In this document: positions 9,435-18,212 of the stretch, piece by piece
Numbering within the stretch: the stretch's first letter is position 1
How the letters are laid out: every line of letters begins with the position of its first letter
NCBI GenBank assembly: GCA_034421295.1
Contig: DAOUKM010000021.1
Coordinates: forward strand, 33,029 to 97,028
Direction of reading: 5' to 3'
Length of the DNA: 64,000 nucleotides
Origin: CAUZIR01 sp034421295
GTDB taxonomy: Bacteria; Chloroflexota; Dehalococcoidia; Lucifugimonadales; UBA2962
Translations under genes and position numbers: made by a program
Notes under the pieces: generated by a model
The model's database searches: none
Seen by the model: the letters and a program-made list of their open reading frames with translations, nothing else
What the model was told of the DNA's origin: nothing

Positions 9435-10718
9435 CTAGCCGCAAATGTGGGTGCTGGCTGCAATACCCGTGGACGCTTCAGTCACAGCCAAGCCCGACGA
9501 TTCGGCCACGGTATTTGCGTTCTTTTGGTTCCGGACAGTCTTGGCCACGCGGCTGATCTCCCTGAGAATGTCCTCTGGCGTACCCCCGAGGTTGAGTGAG
9601 GCAACTTCGATCCTTCTGTCTACGTGTCTGATCCTGTACTCACACGGTTCATGCTCGCCGGCGGCGTAGATCAGCAGTCCTGAGGCGAGGTCGGCCGCCG
9701 CGCAATAGGCCAGCATCTGATACATGTCGGCATGTTTGAATTCCTGCGACTCGAGCCTCTTGTACTTCGCATCGCCGACAAATAAGGGGCGACCTCCGGC
9801 ATTCGCCGGACCCATAGGCCACCATGACAGGTCAGGATTCATCGAGATGCGATCGTCGTCGTCCAGGGTTAGGCGGGCCCCGGATTTCCATTGGTGCCTA
9901 GGAAGTCTGAGCTCCTCCCCAAGCGCGACGTAAAGAAACCTCTCGAACACCTTGTTCATGTCGATGAGGAAGGCAGCCCCGGTTACCTTGCCGTGGAAGA
10001 GTTCGAGGCTGGCGCTTTCGACGATGAGGCGCGCTAACTCGACCGCGGGTCGATAATGCTCGTTCAGACGAGTGTAGCGGACTTCGGGGATCGCGCCCCG
10101 GCGATATGACCCTAGCCTAACCGTGGTGAATGCAGGCCGGAGGCGACGGACTTCACGCCTGGCGGCCTTGGAGCGAATGAAAGTGTGCCCCAGCAGGTGG
10201 ACAGCGGTCTTGAGGAGCCTGTTCTCTTCGATGTCCTCTGTGAACTCGTCGAAGGCGACCTCGACGGGCAGCGGGATGTCGAAGCGCCGCCTTACCTGGT
10301 CGCCGAATCGGATGCGGCCCCGCACGGTGTTCAGGGTGTCATTCTCCCGACGATAGCCCTGTAACAGACCGCGCTGGATCGCCTGCCGGGTCCGATGGGC
10401 GAACGCAAGAATGATCGCCTCCAAGACATCCTCGTCACGTGTCAAATTGACTGAGTCACGCCGCCAGTTCTTGGGGTCCATGCCGTAGGCGATTAGGAAC
10501 ATGACACGATCGATGGGAATCTTGGGTCGCACGACAACCGCGAGGTCGTCGACGTTGACGGCGCCAATGTAGGACGATGGCTTGAGGCTGTAGGTGCGTC
10601 CTTCTTCGGGCGAGGGCGTTACCTCGATGTGAGCATCGATAAGCGCTCGCAGCTGGTGCTTGTCGAGAGTAAGGTCTGTTGAGTGTGGCGAGTATTCCTT
10701 CAGTTCAATCCGGCGCAT
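9435..10718 (-). CDS. mcrC: McrC, nuclease subunit of the McrBC restriction complex
   Basis: McrC (427 residues) supplies the endonuclease of McrBC, which cuts DNA carrying modified cytosines when driven by the McrB motor. The N-terminal domain contains the Y-I-G-A-V and VVRPKIP strands that contact McrB. The C-terminal half has DEFTEDIEENRLLK and a PD-(D/E)XK core: Asp296 (NPDLSW), then Asp316-Ala-Lys318 (VGDAKYK), counted from the ATG at 10718. That start was chosen because MRRIELKEY is the natural N-terminus and because it overlaps the end of mcrB by 14 bp, typical of coupled mcrB-mcrC. An upstream ATG at 10811 would run deep inside mcrB. Confidence 0.92.
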   Translation of the reverse strand: MRRIELKEYSPHSTDLTLDKHQLRALIDAHIEVTPSPEEGRTYSLKPSSYIGAVNVDDLAVVVRPKIPIDRVMFLIAYGMDPKNWRRDSVNLTRDEDVLEAIILAFAHRTRQAIQRGLLQGYRRENDTLNTVRGRIRFGDQVRRRFDIPLPVEVAFDEFTEDIEENRLLKTAVHLLGHTFIRSKAARREVRRLRPAFTTVRLGSYRRGAIPEVRYTRLNEHYRPAVELARLIVESASLELFHGKVTGAAFLIDMNKVFERFLYVALGEELRLPRHQWKSGARLTLDDDDRISMNPDLSWWPMGPANAGGRPLFVGDAKYKRLESQEFKHADMYQMLAYCAAADLASGLLIYAAGEHEPCEYRIRHVDRRIEVASLNLGGTPEDILREISRVAKTVRNQKNANTVAESSGLAVTEASTGIAASTHICG

Positions 10719-13128
10719 TGTCGACGCCACCCAGAGTTTCCCCCTCGCCCGTAGCATCGTCCGGCTTGGCGCCCTCTGCATCCTGCTGTAAGGCCACTTT
10801 GCCGAGTTCATCCATCAAGCGGTCATAAGCGAACTCCCTGAGCTTGGACTCATCACCGAAACACTGCTCTTCGATGTAGGGTATAACCGCCTGCTCCCAG
10901 ATAAAGCGAACCCTGTCCTCATCGAGCGGTGGATCCTTCTTCATAAAGTGGCTAGGGCCTATTCCAAGATGCCGATCTTCCAACTTGCGGTTCGCCAAAT
11001 CGACGAGATAGGCGACCCATTTTGCCTCGGGATTGTTCTGCTCAAGCCAGCGAGTCAACAGGCCTTCGACAGGGGGTTCGTCGGGGAAGAAGCCGAAGAA
11101 ATAGAATCGGCGGCGCAAAGCCGCGTCCACAAGCGCGATCGAGCGGTCCGTCGTGTTCATCGTGCCTATGAACCAGAGATTCTTGGGCAGACTGAACGGG
11201 TCGTTGCTGTATTGCAGCCCCACATTCTCATCCCGGTATTCCAACAGGAAGTAGAGTTCCCCTAGCACCTTGGCGACGTTGCCCCGATTAAGCTCGTCAA
11301 TCACGAGTATGAAGGTGGCGTCACGATTGGCCTCGGCCCTCTCCGTGATGCGCCGGAGAGGCCCCTTCCTCAGCGTGAATCCCGTGTGCCCGCCATCCGA
11401 GATCGTGGGACGGTAACCTTCTACAAAGTCTTCATACGAGTAGGATGGATGGAACTGGACGATCTCGTGACCTCCGCCATGATCCCGACACCACTCGGCG
11501 ATGCGCTTGGCGACGTATGTCTTTCCTGTCCCGGGTGGTCCCTGGAAGATCACTTGTCGTCTGTCCTTGAGTCCGTCGATGATCTTCTGCAAATCCCCAG
11601 TTTCCCACAGAAGGCTCCCTGCCAACTCCACTATGCTGGGAGGCGACCAGAGGTCAACGGGAGCCGGAGGATCCACTTTTGGGAGTTCCGGCTCGGGGAT
11701 CGTCGGGCCAGCATCCCGGATTGCCCAGGCCACAGACTGCGCATCGAGACGGTGCCTCAGGGTGAGCCCGCGTTCCGCCGCTTCCTGAATGAACCGGTCG
11801 AGGAATTCGAGGGCATGCTCGTACAGCTCTGCTTCGTCGGCACTAGGATCCGGTTGATCGTACCCGGTTAACAGGTAAGCCTTCCTATACGAATTCAACC
11901 CGAACGGCGGGTACTGCTCCGTATCCAGACCCATCAGCAGGAGAGACGCGATCTTGGCTCGTGTCCCCGTACCGCTGCTGGGCAATTTGGGGAACAAGTC
12001 GCAATAGCCCCGGATCCGCTCGGATACGGAGGAAGCATCGGGGTTCCAGATCGCCCGCATGGCATTTAGCGCCTCGACGGGATGATGATCAATCCATTGG
12101 TGTAACTCCGATCGCTCCATGTGATGGATGAACTTGCCGGCGGTGCCCTCCTTTACGAGGTCACCCCATCCGTCGGTGTCACCAAGGACCTCCTGCCGGG
12201 CCTCTTCGAGCTTGCGACCGATCTCAACCTTATGGACAAGCTGCTCGCTTTCCATTTTCCCCGTATCGACATATTCCCGAGCGCGCCTCACGAACTCATT
12301 CCATAGGTCGGGTTGGTACTTCGGGTCCCACTCTTGCCGGAGTTCGGACTTGTAGAACAGATAGTTGCTATCCCCATATTGGACCTCAAGACCTGGCCGA
12401 ATATGTTCCAACTTACGGTCAACGTCGTCCCCTGGCACTATGACGTCCTTTGCGAAGGTCTTGGCGATCTGTACCTTGTGATTGACGGAGACAATCGCTT
12501 CAAAGGTGTCGGGGAAGACAAGGTGAAGTACGGCTTCGCGCTGCGCGCGTGGGGCCTTTTTTCGATTGGCGAATAAGCGCCCCTTAGGTTCAATGCCCAT
12601 CAGGAATTCCTTGAATGCCCAGGGGTCCTTTAGCAACTTCTTCTGAGCAGGAGAGTCAATCTCCTTCCATCGCTCAACGAACTCGATGAGAAAGCCGACC
12701 TGGAATGCGCGGCCTGCGTGAAAGTGCTGTCCTGTACCGGTGATGCCCGGGGTTAGACCGGCGATGAGGTCCGGGGGTATCTCTACGGGCGACGGGGACC
12801 ATCCGAGGACTGCATCTATCACGCTCTGTTCATCGGTACTGTCCCGCGTAGAGACGATTAGGAAGTAGAAATACAGGGCTTCTCCCATGAGTTGGTAGAT
12901 GTCAGGGGGACTCCCTTTCAACTGTCTTTGCAGCTTCTCAAGGAAGCTGGCCTGAGATTCGTCCGGATGGTTGAGAAACTGGTCATGGAGTCGCCGCAGG
13001 AGCGGGCTCGACCAGATTGGCCTACCTGGTACGAATAGAGAGTTGTCGTCTCGAAGCGCGCGGTTGACCCATAATTCTGCGGCCTCGTAGACTCGCTCGG
13101 CTCCGTTAATCGTTATTCTGGTACCCAT
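10705..13128 (-). CDS. mcrB: McrB, AAA+ GTPase motor of the McrBC restriction complex, with long N-terminal extension
   Basis: An 807-residue AAA+ protein. The motor lies in the C-terminal third: Walker A GPPGTGKT (530-537), Walker B ILVIDELNRG (607-616) and the McrB-type signature MNTTDRSIALVD (657-668), followed by LRRRF. McrB subfamily members hydrolyse GTP and translocate DNA to activate McrC. The first 500 residues are far longer than the roughly 160-residue DNA-binding domain of E. coli McrB. They show no recognised reader domain but contain DPWAFKEFLMG and a helical region. This part probably decides which DNA is recognised, so specificity for 5-methylcytosine should not be assumed. 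mcrC follows with a 14-bp overlap. Confidence 0.92.
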   Translation of the reverse strand: MGTRITINGAERVYEAAELWVNRALRDDNSLFVPGRPIWSSPLLRRLHDQFLNHPDESQASFLEKLQRQLKGSPPDIYQLMGEALYFYFLIVSTRDSTDEQSVIDAVLGWSPSPVEIPPDLIAGLTPGITGTGQHFHAGRAFQVGFLIEFVERWKEIDSPAQKKLLKDPWAFKEFLMGIEPKGRLFANRKKAPRAQREAVLHLVFPDTFEAIVSVNHKVQIAKTFAKDVIVPGDDVDRKLEHIRPGLEVQYGDSNYLFYKSELRQEWDPKYQPDLWNEFVRRAREYVDTGKMESEQLVHKVEIGRKLEEARQEVLGDTDGWGDLVKEGTAGKFIHHMERSELHQWIDHHPVEALNAMRAIWNPDASSVSERIRGYCDLFPKLPSSGTGTRAKIASLLLMGLDTEQYPPFGLNSYRKAYLLTGYDQPDPSADEAELYEHALEFLDRFIQEAAERGLTLRHRLDAQSVAWAIRDAGPTIPEPELPKVDPPAPVDLWSPPSIVELAGSLLWETGDLQKIIDGLKDRRQVIFQGPPGTGKTYVAKRIAEWCRDHGGGHEIVQFHPSYSYEDFVEGYRPTISDGGHTGFTLRKGPLRRITERAEANRDATFILVIDELNRGNVAKVLGELYFLLEYRDENVGLQYSNDPFSLPKNLWFIGTMNTTDRSIALVDAALRRRFYFFGFFPDEPPVEGLLTRWLEQNNPEAKWVAYLVDLANRKLEDRHLGIGPSHFMKKDPPLDEDRVRFIWEQAVIPYIEEQCFGDESKLREFAYDRLMDELGKVALQQDAEGAKPDDATGEGETLGGVDNAPD

Positions 13129-13355
13129 TGCCCTCCTACTGTTTCATGTGTCGCCAGAGCATTCGGTCCAAGCGAACACTTCTGAGCATCCATTCCAGCG
13201 GACTGTTGATTCCCATAGCGTGAGACTACGATGCGGCGAAATGCCCAAGGCCAGCATGCTAGGCGATTGGATGGTAGTGCTGGCAGCCACGTGAGGCAAC
13301 GTGATCCATAGGATAGGTACAGTGAGATTCCCACAGGACCATCCGGGAGGATGAA

Positions 13356-14267
13356 TTGGCCGTAAAGGTAGTGAGTTGGAACATCGCCAAGCGCCAAGAG
13401 CCCTGGCGGCAGCTCTTGACGATGGACGCCGACGTCGCCCTGGTGCAGGAGGCGGTCAGCCCATCGTCAGATGTGGCCGGCAATGTGGATACAGGCCCCG
13501 CAGAACACTGGGACTCACACGTCTGGAACTCGCGCTGGTACGAAGATCGGTACCCGAAACTGTACGACCGCTGGCCGATGGTGGTGAAGCTATCGGACCG
13601 GGTCGAAGTCGAGTGGTTCAAGCAGGTCAGTCCTATAGGTTGGACAGAGTGTGACGAGATTGCCGTGAGCGGCATCGGGACGATTGCGGCGGCCCGCGTA
13701 ACGCCCCGCGACGGTTCGATCGCACCGTTCATCGCCGCCTCCATGTACGGCCGCTGGATCGGGTCACATCCAAGCGTCAAGACTGCGTGGAGCTTTGGCT
13801 ACGCGGACTCTTCCGTTCACAGGATCATCTCAGACCTGTCGGCCTTCATAGGCCACGAGAATCCGCAGACACATCGCATCCTGGCGGCCGGTGATCTCAA
13901 CATCGCGCACGGCTATGGCGATGGCGGCGACCCCTCCTACTGGGAGGCACGATACCGGTCCGTTTTCGAGAGGATGGCCACCATTGGTCTGGAGTTCATT
14001 GGGCCGCAGTCACCGAATGGTCGACAGGCGGAGACGCCGGCGACGGGCGAGCCCGTGGACTCGCGGAACGTCGTCACGTACCACCTCCCCGGCAAGAACC
14101 CCGAGACGGCAAGCAACATCCAGCTCGACTACGTCTTCGCCTCCCGCGGCTTTCACGAGGGCGTCACGGTGCGGGCCATGAATTCGGTCGAGGAGTGGGG
14201 CGCGAGCGACCACTGCCGACTACTGATAAAGGTCGCGGACGGACAAACCTCCTCCGTTGACCTCTAA
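13356..14267 (+). CDS. EEP-family (endonuclease/exonuclease/phosphatase) metal-dependent hydrolase
   Basis: A 303-residue protein of the exonuclease III/APE1/DNase I superfamily. The catalytic set is visible: Asn9 (SWNI), Glu32 (VQEA), Asp180 and Asn182 (GDLN) and Asp285-His286 (ASDH), with a tyrosine-rich MYGRW segment between. Such enzymes cut phosphodiester bonds in DNA, RNA or small molecules using Mg2+. The start is TTG at 13356, five bases after a clear GGGAGG. No signal peptide is present, so it is cytosolic. Downstream on the same strand lie a DUF6884-like protein and a HhH-GPD glycosylase-like protein, which suggests an AP-endonuclease-like role, although about 230 bases separate it from the next gene. 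Family sure, substrate unknown. Confidence 0.85.
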   Translation: MAVKVVSWNIAKRQEPWRQLLTMDADVALVQEAVSPSSDVAGNVDTGPAEHWDSHVWNSRWYEDRYPKLYDRWPMVVKLSDRVEVEWFKQVSPIGWTECDEIAVSGIGTIAAARVTPRDGSIAPFIAASMYGRWIGSHPSVKTAWSFGYADSSVHRIISDLSAFIGHENPQTHRILAAGDLNIAHGYGDGGDPSYWEARYRSVFERMATIGLEFIGPQSPNGRQAETPATGEPVDSRNVVTYHLPGKNPETASNIQLDYVFASRGFHEGVTVRAMNSVEEWGASDHCRLLIKVADGQTSSVDL

Positions 14268-14497
14268 GGAGACATCGGTTCTGCCGCCATCCGCTCAACT
14301 GGATGTGGTTGGCGATCAGCCATCAAACTGGACGAAATTACGAACCCTCCCACCTAATTCAGTAATCAACTCGGCAATGCAAGTTCAGTGTCGGATGGAC
14401 AGTATTATCACCAGATTCACTGGACTAGGAGTTGGCACATTGTGATCATAGGACTCCTTGTCCTATAGAAGCACAGAATTGGAGGCGGAAGCTCCCA

Positions 14498-14968
14498 TTG
14501 CTACATCATGGCTGCGACTTGGTTGACCTTATCCTCGTCGGGTGCGTCAAGGGTAAGCGCCATCGTGCTGGCCCAGCCCGAGATGTCTACAGTTCAATAC
14601 TTTGGCAGTATCGGCGGGCTTATGCGGAACTACACGGCTGCCCCTGGTACGTTCTCAGCGCCAAGCACGGACTCCTAGCTCCTAGTACGTGGATCGAGCG
14701 ATACGATCTTTCGATGTCCGAGCTTTCTGCCGCTGAGCGTCGTAAGTGGTCACTAGAGATTCTGGATGAACTTGCGGCAGAGGGTCTGTTCCTGAACGGA
14801 AAGACTATCGAGGTCCACGCGGGCAAGTCATACGTGGAATACGGCTTGGAGAAGGGTCTTCGCGAGACGGGTGCGGTCGTTCACCGCCCCTTGGCACATG
14901 TGGTCGGACAGGGTCGGCAATATGCCTGGTACCGAAACCATACGGCTTGGTGTCTTGAGGAAGGATGA
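14498..14968 (+). CDS. DUF6884-like protein
   Basis: The core begins at LVDLILVGCVKGKRH and runs through PARDVYSSILWQYRRAYAE and WYVLSAKHGLLAPSTWIERYD, then LEILDELAAEG and a C-terminal LGHVVGQGRQ-like tail (LAHVVGQGRQYAWY). This pattern (strand, CxKxK, APA-x-LY-S, 'w-LSAkhGLl-P---i--Yd') is that of DUF6884, a YaaA-related fold with no settled function. The start is uncertain: TTG 14498 lies after GGAGG/GGAA, TTG 14519 is also possible, and the frame is open to 14432. It ends 12 bases before the glycosylase-like gene, so the two are probably co-transcribed and functionally linked. That link is inference. Confidence 0.65.
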   Translation: MLHHGCDLVDLILVGCVKGKRHRAGPARDVYSSILWQYRRAYAELHGCPWYVLSAKHGLLAPSTWIERYDLSMSELSAAERRKWSLEILDELAAEGLFLNGKTIEVHAGKSYVEYGLEKGLRETGAVVHRPLAHVVGQGRQYAWYRNHTAWCLEEG

Positions 14969-14980
14969 GGACAATTCGTC

Positions 14981-15865
14981 GTGCGCATACCGGACATTCA
15001 ACACGCGGCCACGGTCGCCGAAGCAATCGCCAGCGACTTTTATAATGACCGGCTAGACCTGTCCGCCAGGGATGTGGCGCCGGGCAACACATGGTCCCAG
15101 ATGCCCGAGGTTGAATGTGTGATGCGCCTCAGGACTTCCGGTACTACCGACCGGGCCTTGCGTCTGTTCTTGACATTCATTGCAGCCATGGACCGCGCGC
15201 GGGACGCCACGCGTCTTTGGAATAAGGGGGTCGAGCTATTTCAGTCCTATCCGGAGCTTTTTGAACCCGCTGAGGTTGCAGCGCTATCGATCTCCACGCT
15301 CCGGGAAAGGCTGTCCCATTTCGGAGTTAGCCAACGTCATGGCATTGATTCCTCTGCTTGGAATGTCATTGCCCATAGTCTTGCCGCAGGGGGAAACCCT
15401 GTAAGCCGGGTGGTAGATTCCGGCGTTGGAAGCGCTGAGGAGCTACTAAGCTACCTGCGTTCCAGTTACGGGGGACAAACCCGGTTTCCACTGCTCAGGG
15501 GTCCAAAGATTGGGCCAATGTGGATGCGTATGCTTGTCGCTCCAGGCGGGGCCAAGATAGACGGCATAGACATCATCCCTGTCGCGGTGGACGTGCATGT
15601 TCGTCGTGCTACGAGAATTCTTGGGGTCTTGGATACCACGAGCATGTCGGAAGGAGAGGCCAGACAAGGGATCCAGGACACCTGGCGCGCAGTCTTAGCC
15701 ACGACGAAAATAGGTGGTGTGCCCGGAATAACCAACACTTGTGCGGCGCTTGACCCGGCTCTGTGGTGGTTCGGTAAGTATGGTTGCAGCCACTGCGAGA
15801 AGGTAGGCCAACTCGTGCCCATCAGTCGGGCGTGTGACCACTGCCAACTTCTTGCTTCGACCTAA
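14981..15865 (+). CDS. HhH-GPD/EndoIII-like DNA glycosylase-related protein with C-terminal Cys4 cluster
   Basis: A 294-residue protein without an obvious close family name. Residues 169-210 resemble the helix-hairpin-helix-GPD core of endonuclease III. The hairpin FPLLRGPKIGPMWM is followed by a loop and VAVDVHVRRATRILGV, in which Asp204 corresponds to the catalytic aspartate of the VDTHV-R motif. The C-terminus has WWFGKYGCSHC and CDHC (Cys269, 272, 285, 288), placed as the Fe-S (or zinc) loop of EndoIII/MutY. The N-terminal 160 residues are helical and unusual. It starts at GTG 14981 with GAGGAAGGATGAGGA just upstream. A base-excision activity on damaged or phage-modified DNA is a reasonable inference; the lysine of bifunctional lyases cannot be placed with certainty. 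Confidence 0.6.
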   Translation: MRIPDIQHAATVAEAIASDFYNDRLDLSARDVAPGNTWSQMPEVECVMRLRTSGTTDRALRLFLTFIAAMDRARDATRLWNKGVELFQSYPELFEPAEVAALSISTLRERLSHFGVSQRHGIDSSAWNVIAHSLAAGGNPVSRVVDSGVGSAEELLSYLRSSYGGQTRFPLLRGPKIGPMWMRMLVAPGGAKIDGIDIIPVAVDVHVRRATRILGVLDTTSMSEGEARQGIQDTWRAVLATTKIGGVPGITNTCAALDPALWWFGKYGCSHCEKVGQLVPISRACDHCQLLAST

Positions 15866-15917
15866 CGTGCTCTCAAATCGTGTTTTGGCCAGAATGACGG
15901 CAGGAGGGAAGGAGATT

Positions 15918-16091
15918 GTGATCTACGAGTACAAAGTCCTGGATGGCAAATCTCAGGATGACATCGAGCGCAAATTGAATGAGCTGGCGAAAGAAGGTTT
16001 TCGACTCGCTAGCTTCAACACCAACGTGCCTTTCGGTCGCTCCGGCAAGCCCCATACAGCTGTTATGGAGCGGGAAACTGGCGCGGCCTAG
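15918..16091 (+). CDS. DUF4177-like small protein
   Basis: A 57-residue protein with the layout of DUF4177: IYEYKVLDG at the start, IERKLNELAKEGFRLASFN in the middle, then HTAVMERE. The fold in known members is a single ferredoxin-like unit, function unknown. GTG 15918 was chosen over upstream starts because the family begins at the YEYKV strand and a very strong AGGAGGGAAGGAG lies directly before it. It follows the glycosylase-like gene by about 50 bases on the same strand and may belong to that operon. Confidence 0.65.
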   Translation: MIYEYKVLDGKSQDDIERKLNELAKEGFRLASFNTNVPFGRSGKPHTAVMERETGAA

Positions 16092-16412
16092 TCAGATACA
16101 TGTAGGACTACTATGAGCAGATTAGGGGAGGAAGCTCTGTGTAGTGGAAGTAGCTAGGAGTTCGGGCCTCGCCGCTCGAAACAAAGACACAGCCTACGCT
16201 GCACGGCGGGCTGTCGTCGATGTACGGCCAGCACAGCGTTAGCAAACTGCTCTCCAGACGCCTCCGGGCCGCACAGCACTCCACGCTTCACCACAGCGTC
16301 TTGCCGCCGTCCGTGCCGGCGCACAGGTCGTTGGCCAGCGACATCAGCCGCACATGGTGAAGGACCACCTCTACCCCCGCAATTTCCGTGAACGCGCCTC
16401 CGCCATGTGGAT

Positions 16413-16631
16413 GTTCCAAGTGGAACATTTCGGGGGGTTTTTGGAACACAGGCCCCTGATTTGCCGTGTTCCATGTGGAACATATGCCGGGGTTTCTGGA
16501 ACGTCGCTCCGCAGCCGGAACTTAAGAAAGATCGTGAACAAACGGGAGGGCTGCCTGCACGCTGCAGTCCTGTAGGGCCGCCTTCCGGGTCCGGTCTGAG
16601 CCTTCTACCCAAGTACGGGATTCATGTACAC
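16413..16631 (+). repeat. Repeat module A (covarying inverted-repeat element)
   Basis: Element 1 has GTTCCA-AG-TGGAAC at 16413-16426, then a G-run and TTTTTGGAAC with TGGAAC at 16442-16447. Element 2 repeats this at +55: GTTCCA-TG-TGGAAC at 16468-16481 and TGGAAC at 16497-16502. GTCCTGTAGG follows at 16567-16576 and TTCATGTACAC at 16621-16631 (+208). The same architecture recurs at 21105 and 21801. Function unknown. Confidence 0.75.
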
Positions 16632-16952
16632 CCCTCCGGCATGCAAAAGGCCTACCCTTCATCGGTGAACGCCCCCATAGGGCCGTGGTGATGCATCGCC
16701 GGCACGCGAGGCTCGACCTACATCCAGTGGCGGGAGTAGTCTGTCGATGCGCGGTCAGACACCCACTACGGCCAAGATCGGATCGTAACCCGGGTCCCGG
16801 CCTCCTGATCTCCATCTCCCTGCTCCCATTTAGCTCCAAGGCGGCTCCGTCCCTGGCCTGAGGACCGATTCTTCGACTTCCCCTTTTACAAGTCCGAGTG
16901 GAGCCAGCCCATTACCTAAAGTGCTTGCAACGCCGGCTCCGAATTCCCTCTC

Positions 16953-17027
16953 GTCTGCCTGCTTCATGCCGCCCCCGGGCCGAAGCTTCCCTTCCTACAA
17001 CTGGCGCGTGTCCATGTACACGGGTAC
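16953..17027 (+). repeat. Degenerate relative of the repeat module (module E)
   Basis: It shares GTCTGCCTG..ATGCCGCC with the stretch at 20701-20720 (GTCCGCCTGTATGCCGCC). It also carries CCTTCCTACAACTG..TCCATGTACACGGGTA, which matches the end boxes of modules A-C (CCTTCT.., TTCATGTACAC). The inverted-repeat elements upstream are not recognisable. It ends about 50 bases before the decayed winged-helix gene. Confidence 0.45.
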
Positions 17028-17074
17028 GGTATCCCTTCCGCTCTCAAACCGCCCAACGTGTGGTCCAAGCCCTA

Positions 17075-17389
17075 TTTGCTGGGGGATCTGCGCATCGACT
17101 ACGCTGAGCGGTAGGTGATCTTGGACGAGCGTCCGGGGTGGAACTCACCTCCACCGAGTACGCGGTAATCCACAGTCTCTTGGCCCACGAGGGCATGGTA
17201 TTGACCCACGACCAGCCGCTGCTGCGGGTCTGGGGCGTGGGCCACACGGGGTACTCGGGGCTGGTCCGCACCATCGTGACGAGGCTGCTGGGCAAGCTGG
17301 GAGACCGGGTGGGCTGACCCCGCTACATCTTCACCGAGCCTCGCGTCGGCTACAGGATGCCCAAGGGGGAGACGAAGGGACAAGTGTAG
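17075..17389 (+). pseudogene. Decayed OmpR/PhoB-type winged-helix DNA-binding domain
   Basis: Fragments of a response-regulator effector domain in two frames. LGDLRIDYAER, a stop, then VILDERPG lie in one frame (from 17079). VELTSTEYAVIHSLLAHEG..LTHDQPLL continues after a one-base shift at about 17138. RTIVTRLLGKLGDRVG, a TGA stop, and PRYIFTEPRVGYRMPK complete the fold to the TAG at 17387. The order matches the OmpR winged helix exactly (V-LT-TEY, L-R-VWG, RRKLGD, Y--T--GVGYR). Two stops and a frameshift show that it is dead. The receiver domain is missing. It indicates older regulatory cargo now eroding beside the repeat modules. Confidence 0.75.
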
Positions 17390-17394
17390 ACGCC

Positions 17395-18210
17395 ATGACG
17401 ATGAACGATCCTCACGTAAAAGCCATCCATTACTTTGTTGAACACGACGACTCGGTCGACTATAGCGGCGTTACGCCCTTGGCCTTTGAGGATGACCTGT
17501 TTCGCGTCAAAGCGGAAAAGCTGGAAGTGGTCTTTGAGCCGAAGAAGCACTACGCGACCGAGGAGGAGGCAAAGAACGCGGTTTGCGAGCTCGTCAGGCG
17601 GTGGGAGTTCGAGGCGGCCCTCCATGCGCGGTCCAGCGAATTCAGGCTTGTGTATGCGGGAGCCGACGTTATCGACCGGAACCCTCCGCCCCCACCGCCC
17701 GGGGTTGTGAATTTGGGCCCAGTGACCATCCGGGCCGGGGCGGCGAAGATGGAGGCCAAGTTGACCAAGGTGGCGGCGAGCTATCCTGCTCATCCCCAAG
17801 GCCCAGCTATCGATCCCGATGACCCTGATGCAGCCTTCATGCTGTACCGGCTTGACCTCTATCGTCAGGGAAGAGAGCCGTTGGCGGGCGTTGCCAACCT
17901 CTGCCTCACGGTGCTGGAGTACTCGGCGTTGCAGGCTATTGGAGGCAAAGGGAGTAAACGCAAAGCCGCGGCCAATCGCTACCGAATTGCAATGAAGGTC
18001 CTAAATGGGGTTGCAGTGCTCTCGGCCAACAAAGGTGGTCCTGTTGCTCGCAAGGCCGACGGGCGCAGCGATCCATTTACAGAGGAGGAGACGCGCTTTC
18101 TCGAGGCGGCGGTAGTCGCATTCGTTCGAAGAGCGGCGGAGAAGGCTGCCGACCCTAACGGCTACTTACCTCTCATCACGATGGCCGACCTGCCCAAGCC
18201 AACAAAGTAG
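17395..18210 (+). CDS. Hypothetical protein with proline-rich hinge
   Basis: A 271-residue protein that I do not recognise. The N-terminal 100 residues look like an alpha/beta domain (IHYFVEHDDSVDY, FRVKAEKLEVVFEPKKHY, then a helix rich in acidic and charged residues ending at LVYAGADVI). A run of six prolines (NPPPPPPG, about 101-107) forms a hinge. The C-terminal half is mainly helical (ANLCLTVLEYSALQAIGG, RYRIAMKVLNGVAVLS, EEETRFLEAAVVAFVRRAAEKA). No membrane segment or signal peptide was seen. The ATG at 17395 follows GGGAGACGAAGGGA closely. It is followed immediately by the frameshifted small frame and a HEPN-like gene, so a defence or toxin context is possible, but no function can be named. 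Confidence 0.6.
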   Translation: MTMNDPHVKAIHYFVEHDDSVDYSGVTPLAFEDDLFRVKAEKLEVVFEPKKHYATEEEAKNAVCELVRRWEFEAALHARSSEFRLVYAGADVIDRNPPPPPPGVVNLGPVTIRAGAAKMEAKLTKVAASYPAHPQGPAIDPDDPDAAFMLYRLDLYRQGREPLAGVANLCLTVLEYSALQAIGGKGSKRKAAANRYRIAMKVLNGVAVLSANKGGPVARKADGRSDPFTEEETRFLEAAVVAFVRRAAEKAADPNGYLPLITMADLPKPTK

Positions 18211-18212
18211 GA

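Larger units (their letters stand above)
16092..17394. other. Gene-poor stretch with repeat modules and a decayed regulator
   Basis: It holds repeat module A (16413-16631), a weaker relative (16953-17027) and a decayed winged-helix gene (17075-17389). The remaining frames, including one of 152 codons on the minus strand at 16154-16612, lack family features or ribosome binding sites. Confidence 0.5.

Noticed and set aside
16154..16612. A 152-codon minus-strand frame across repeat module A
   Set aside because: Its composition follows the repeat, it has no ribosome site or family pattern, and the repeat architecture explains the sequence better.
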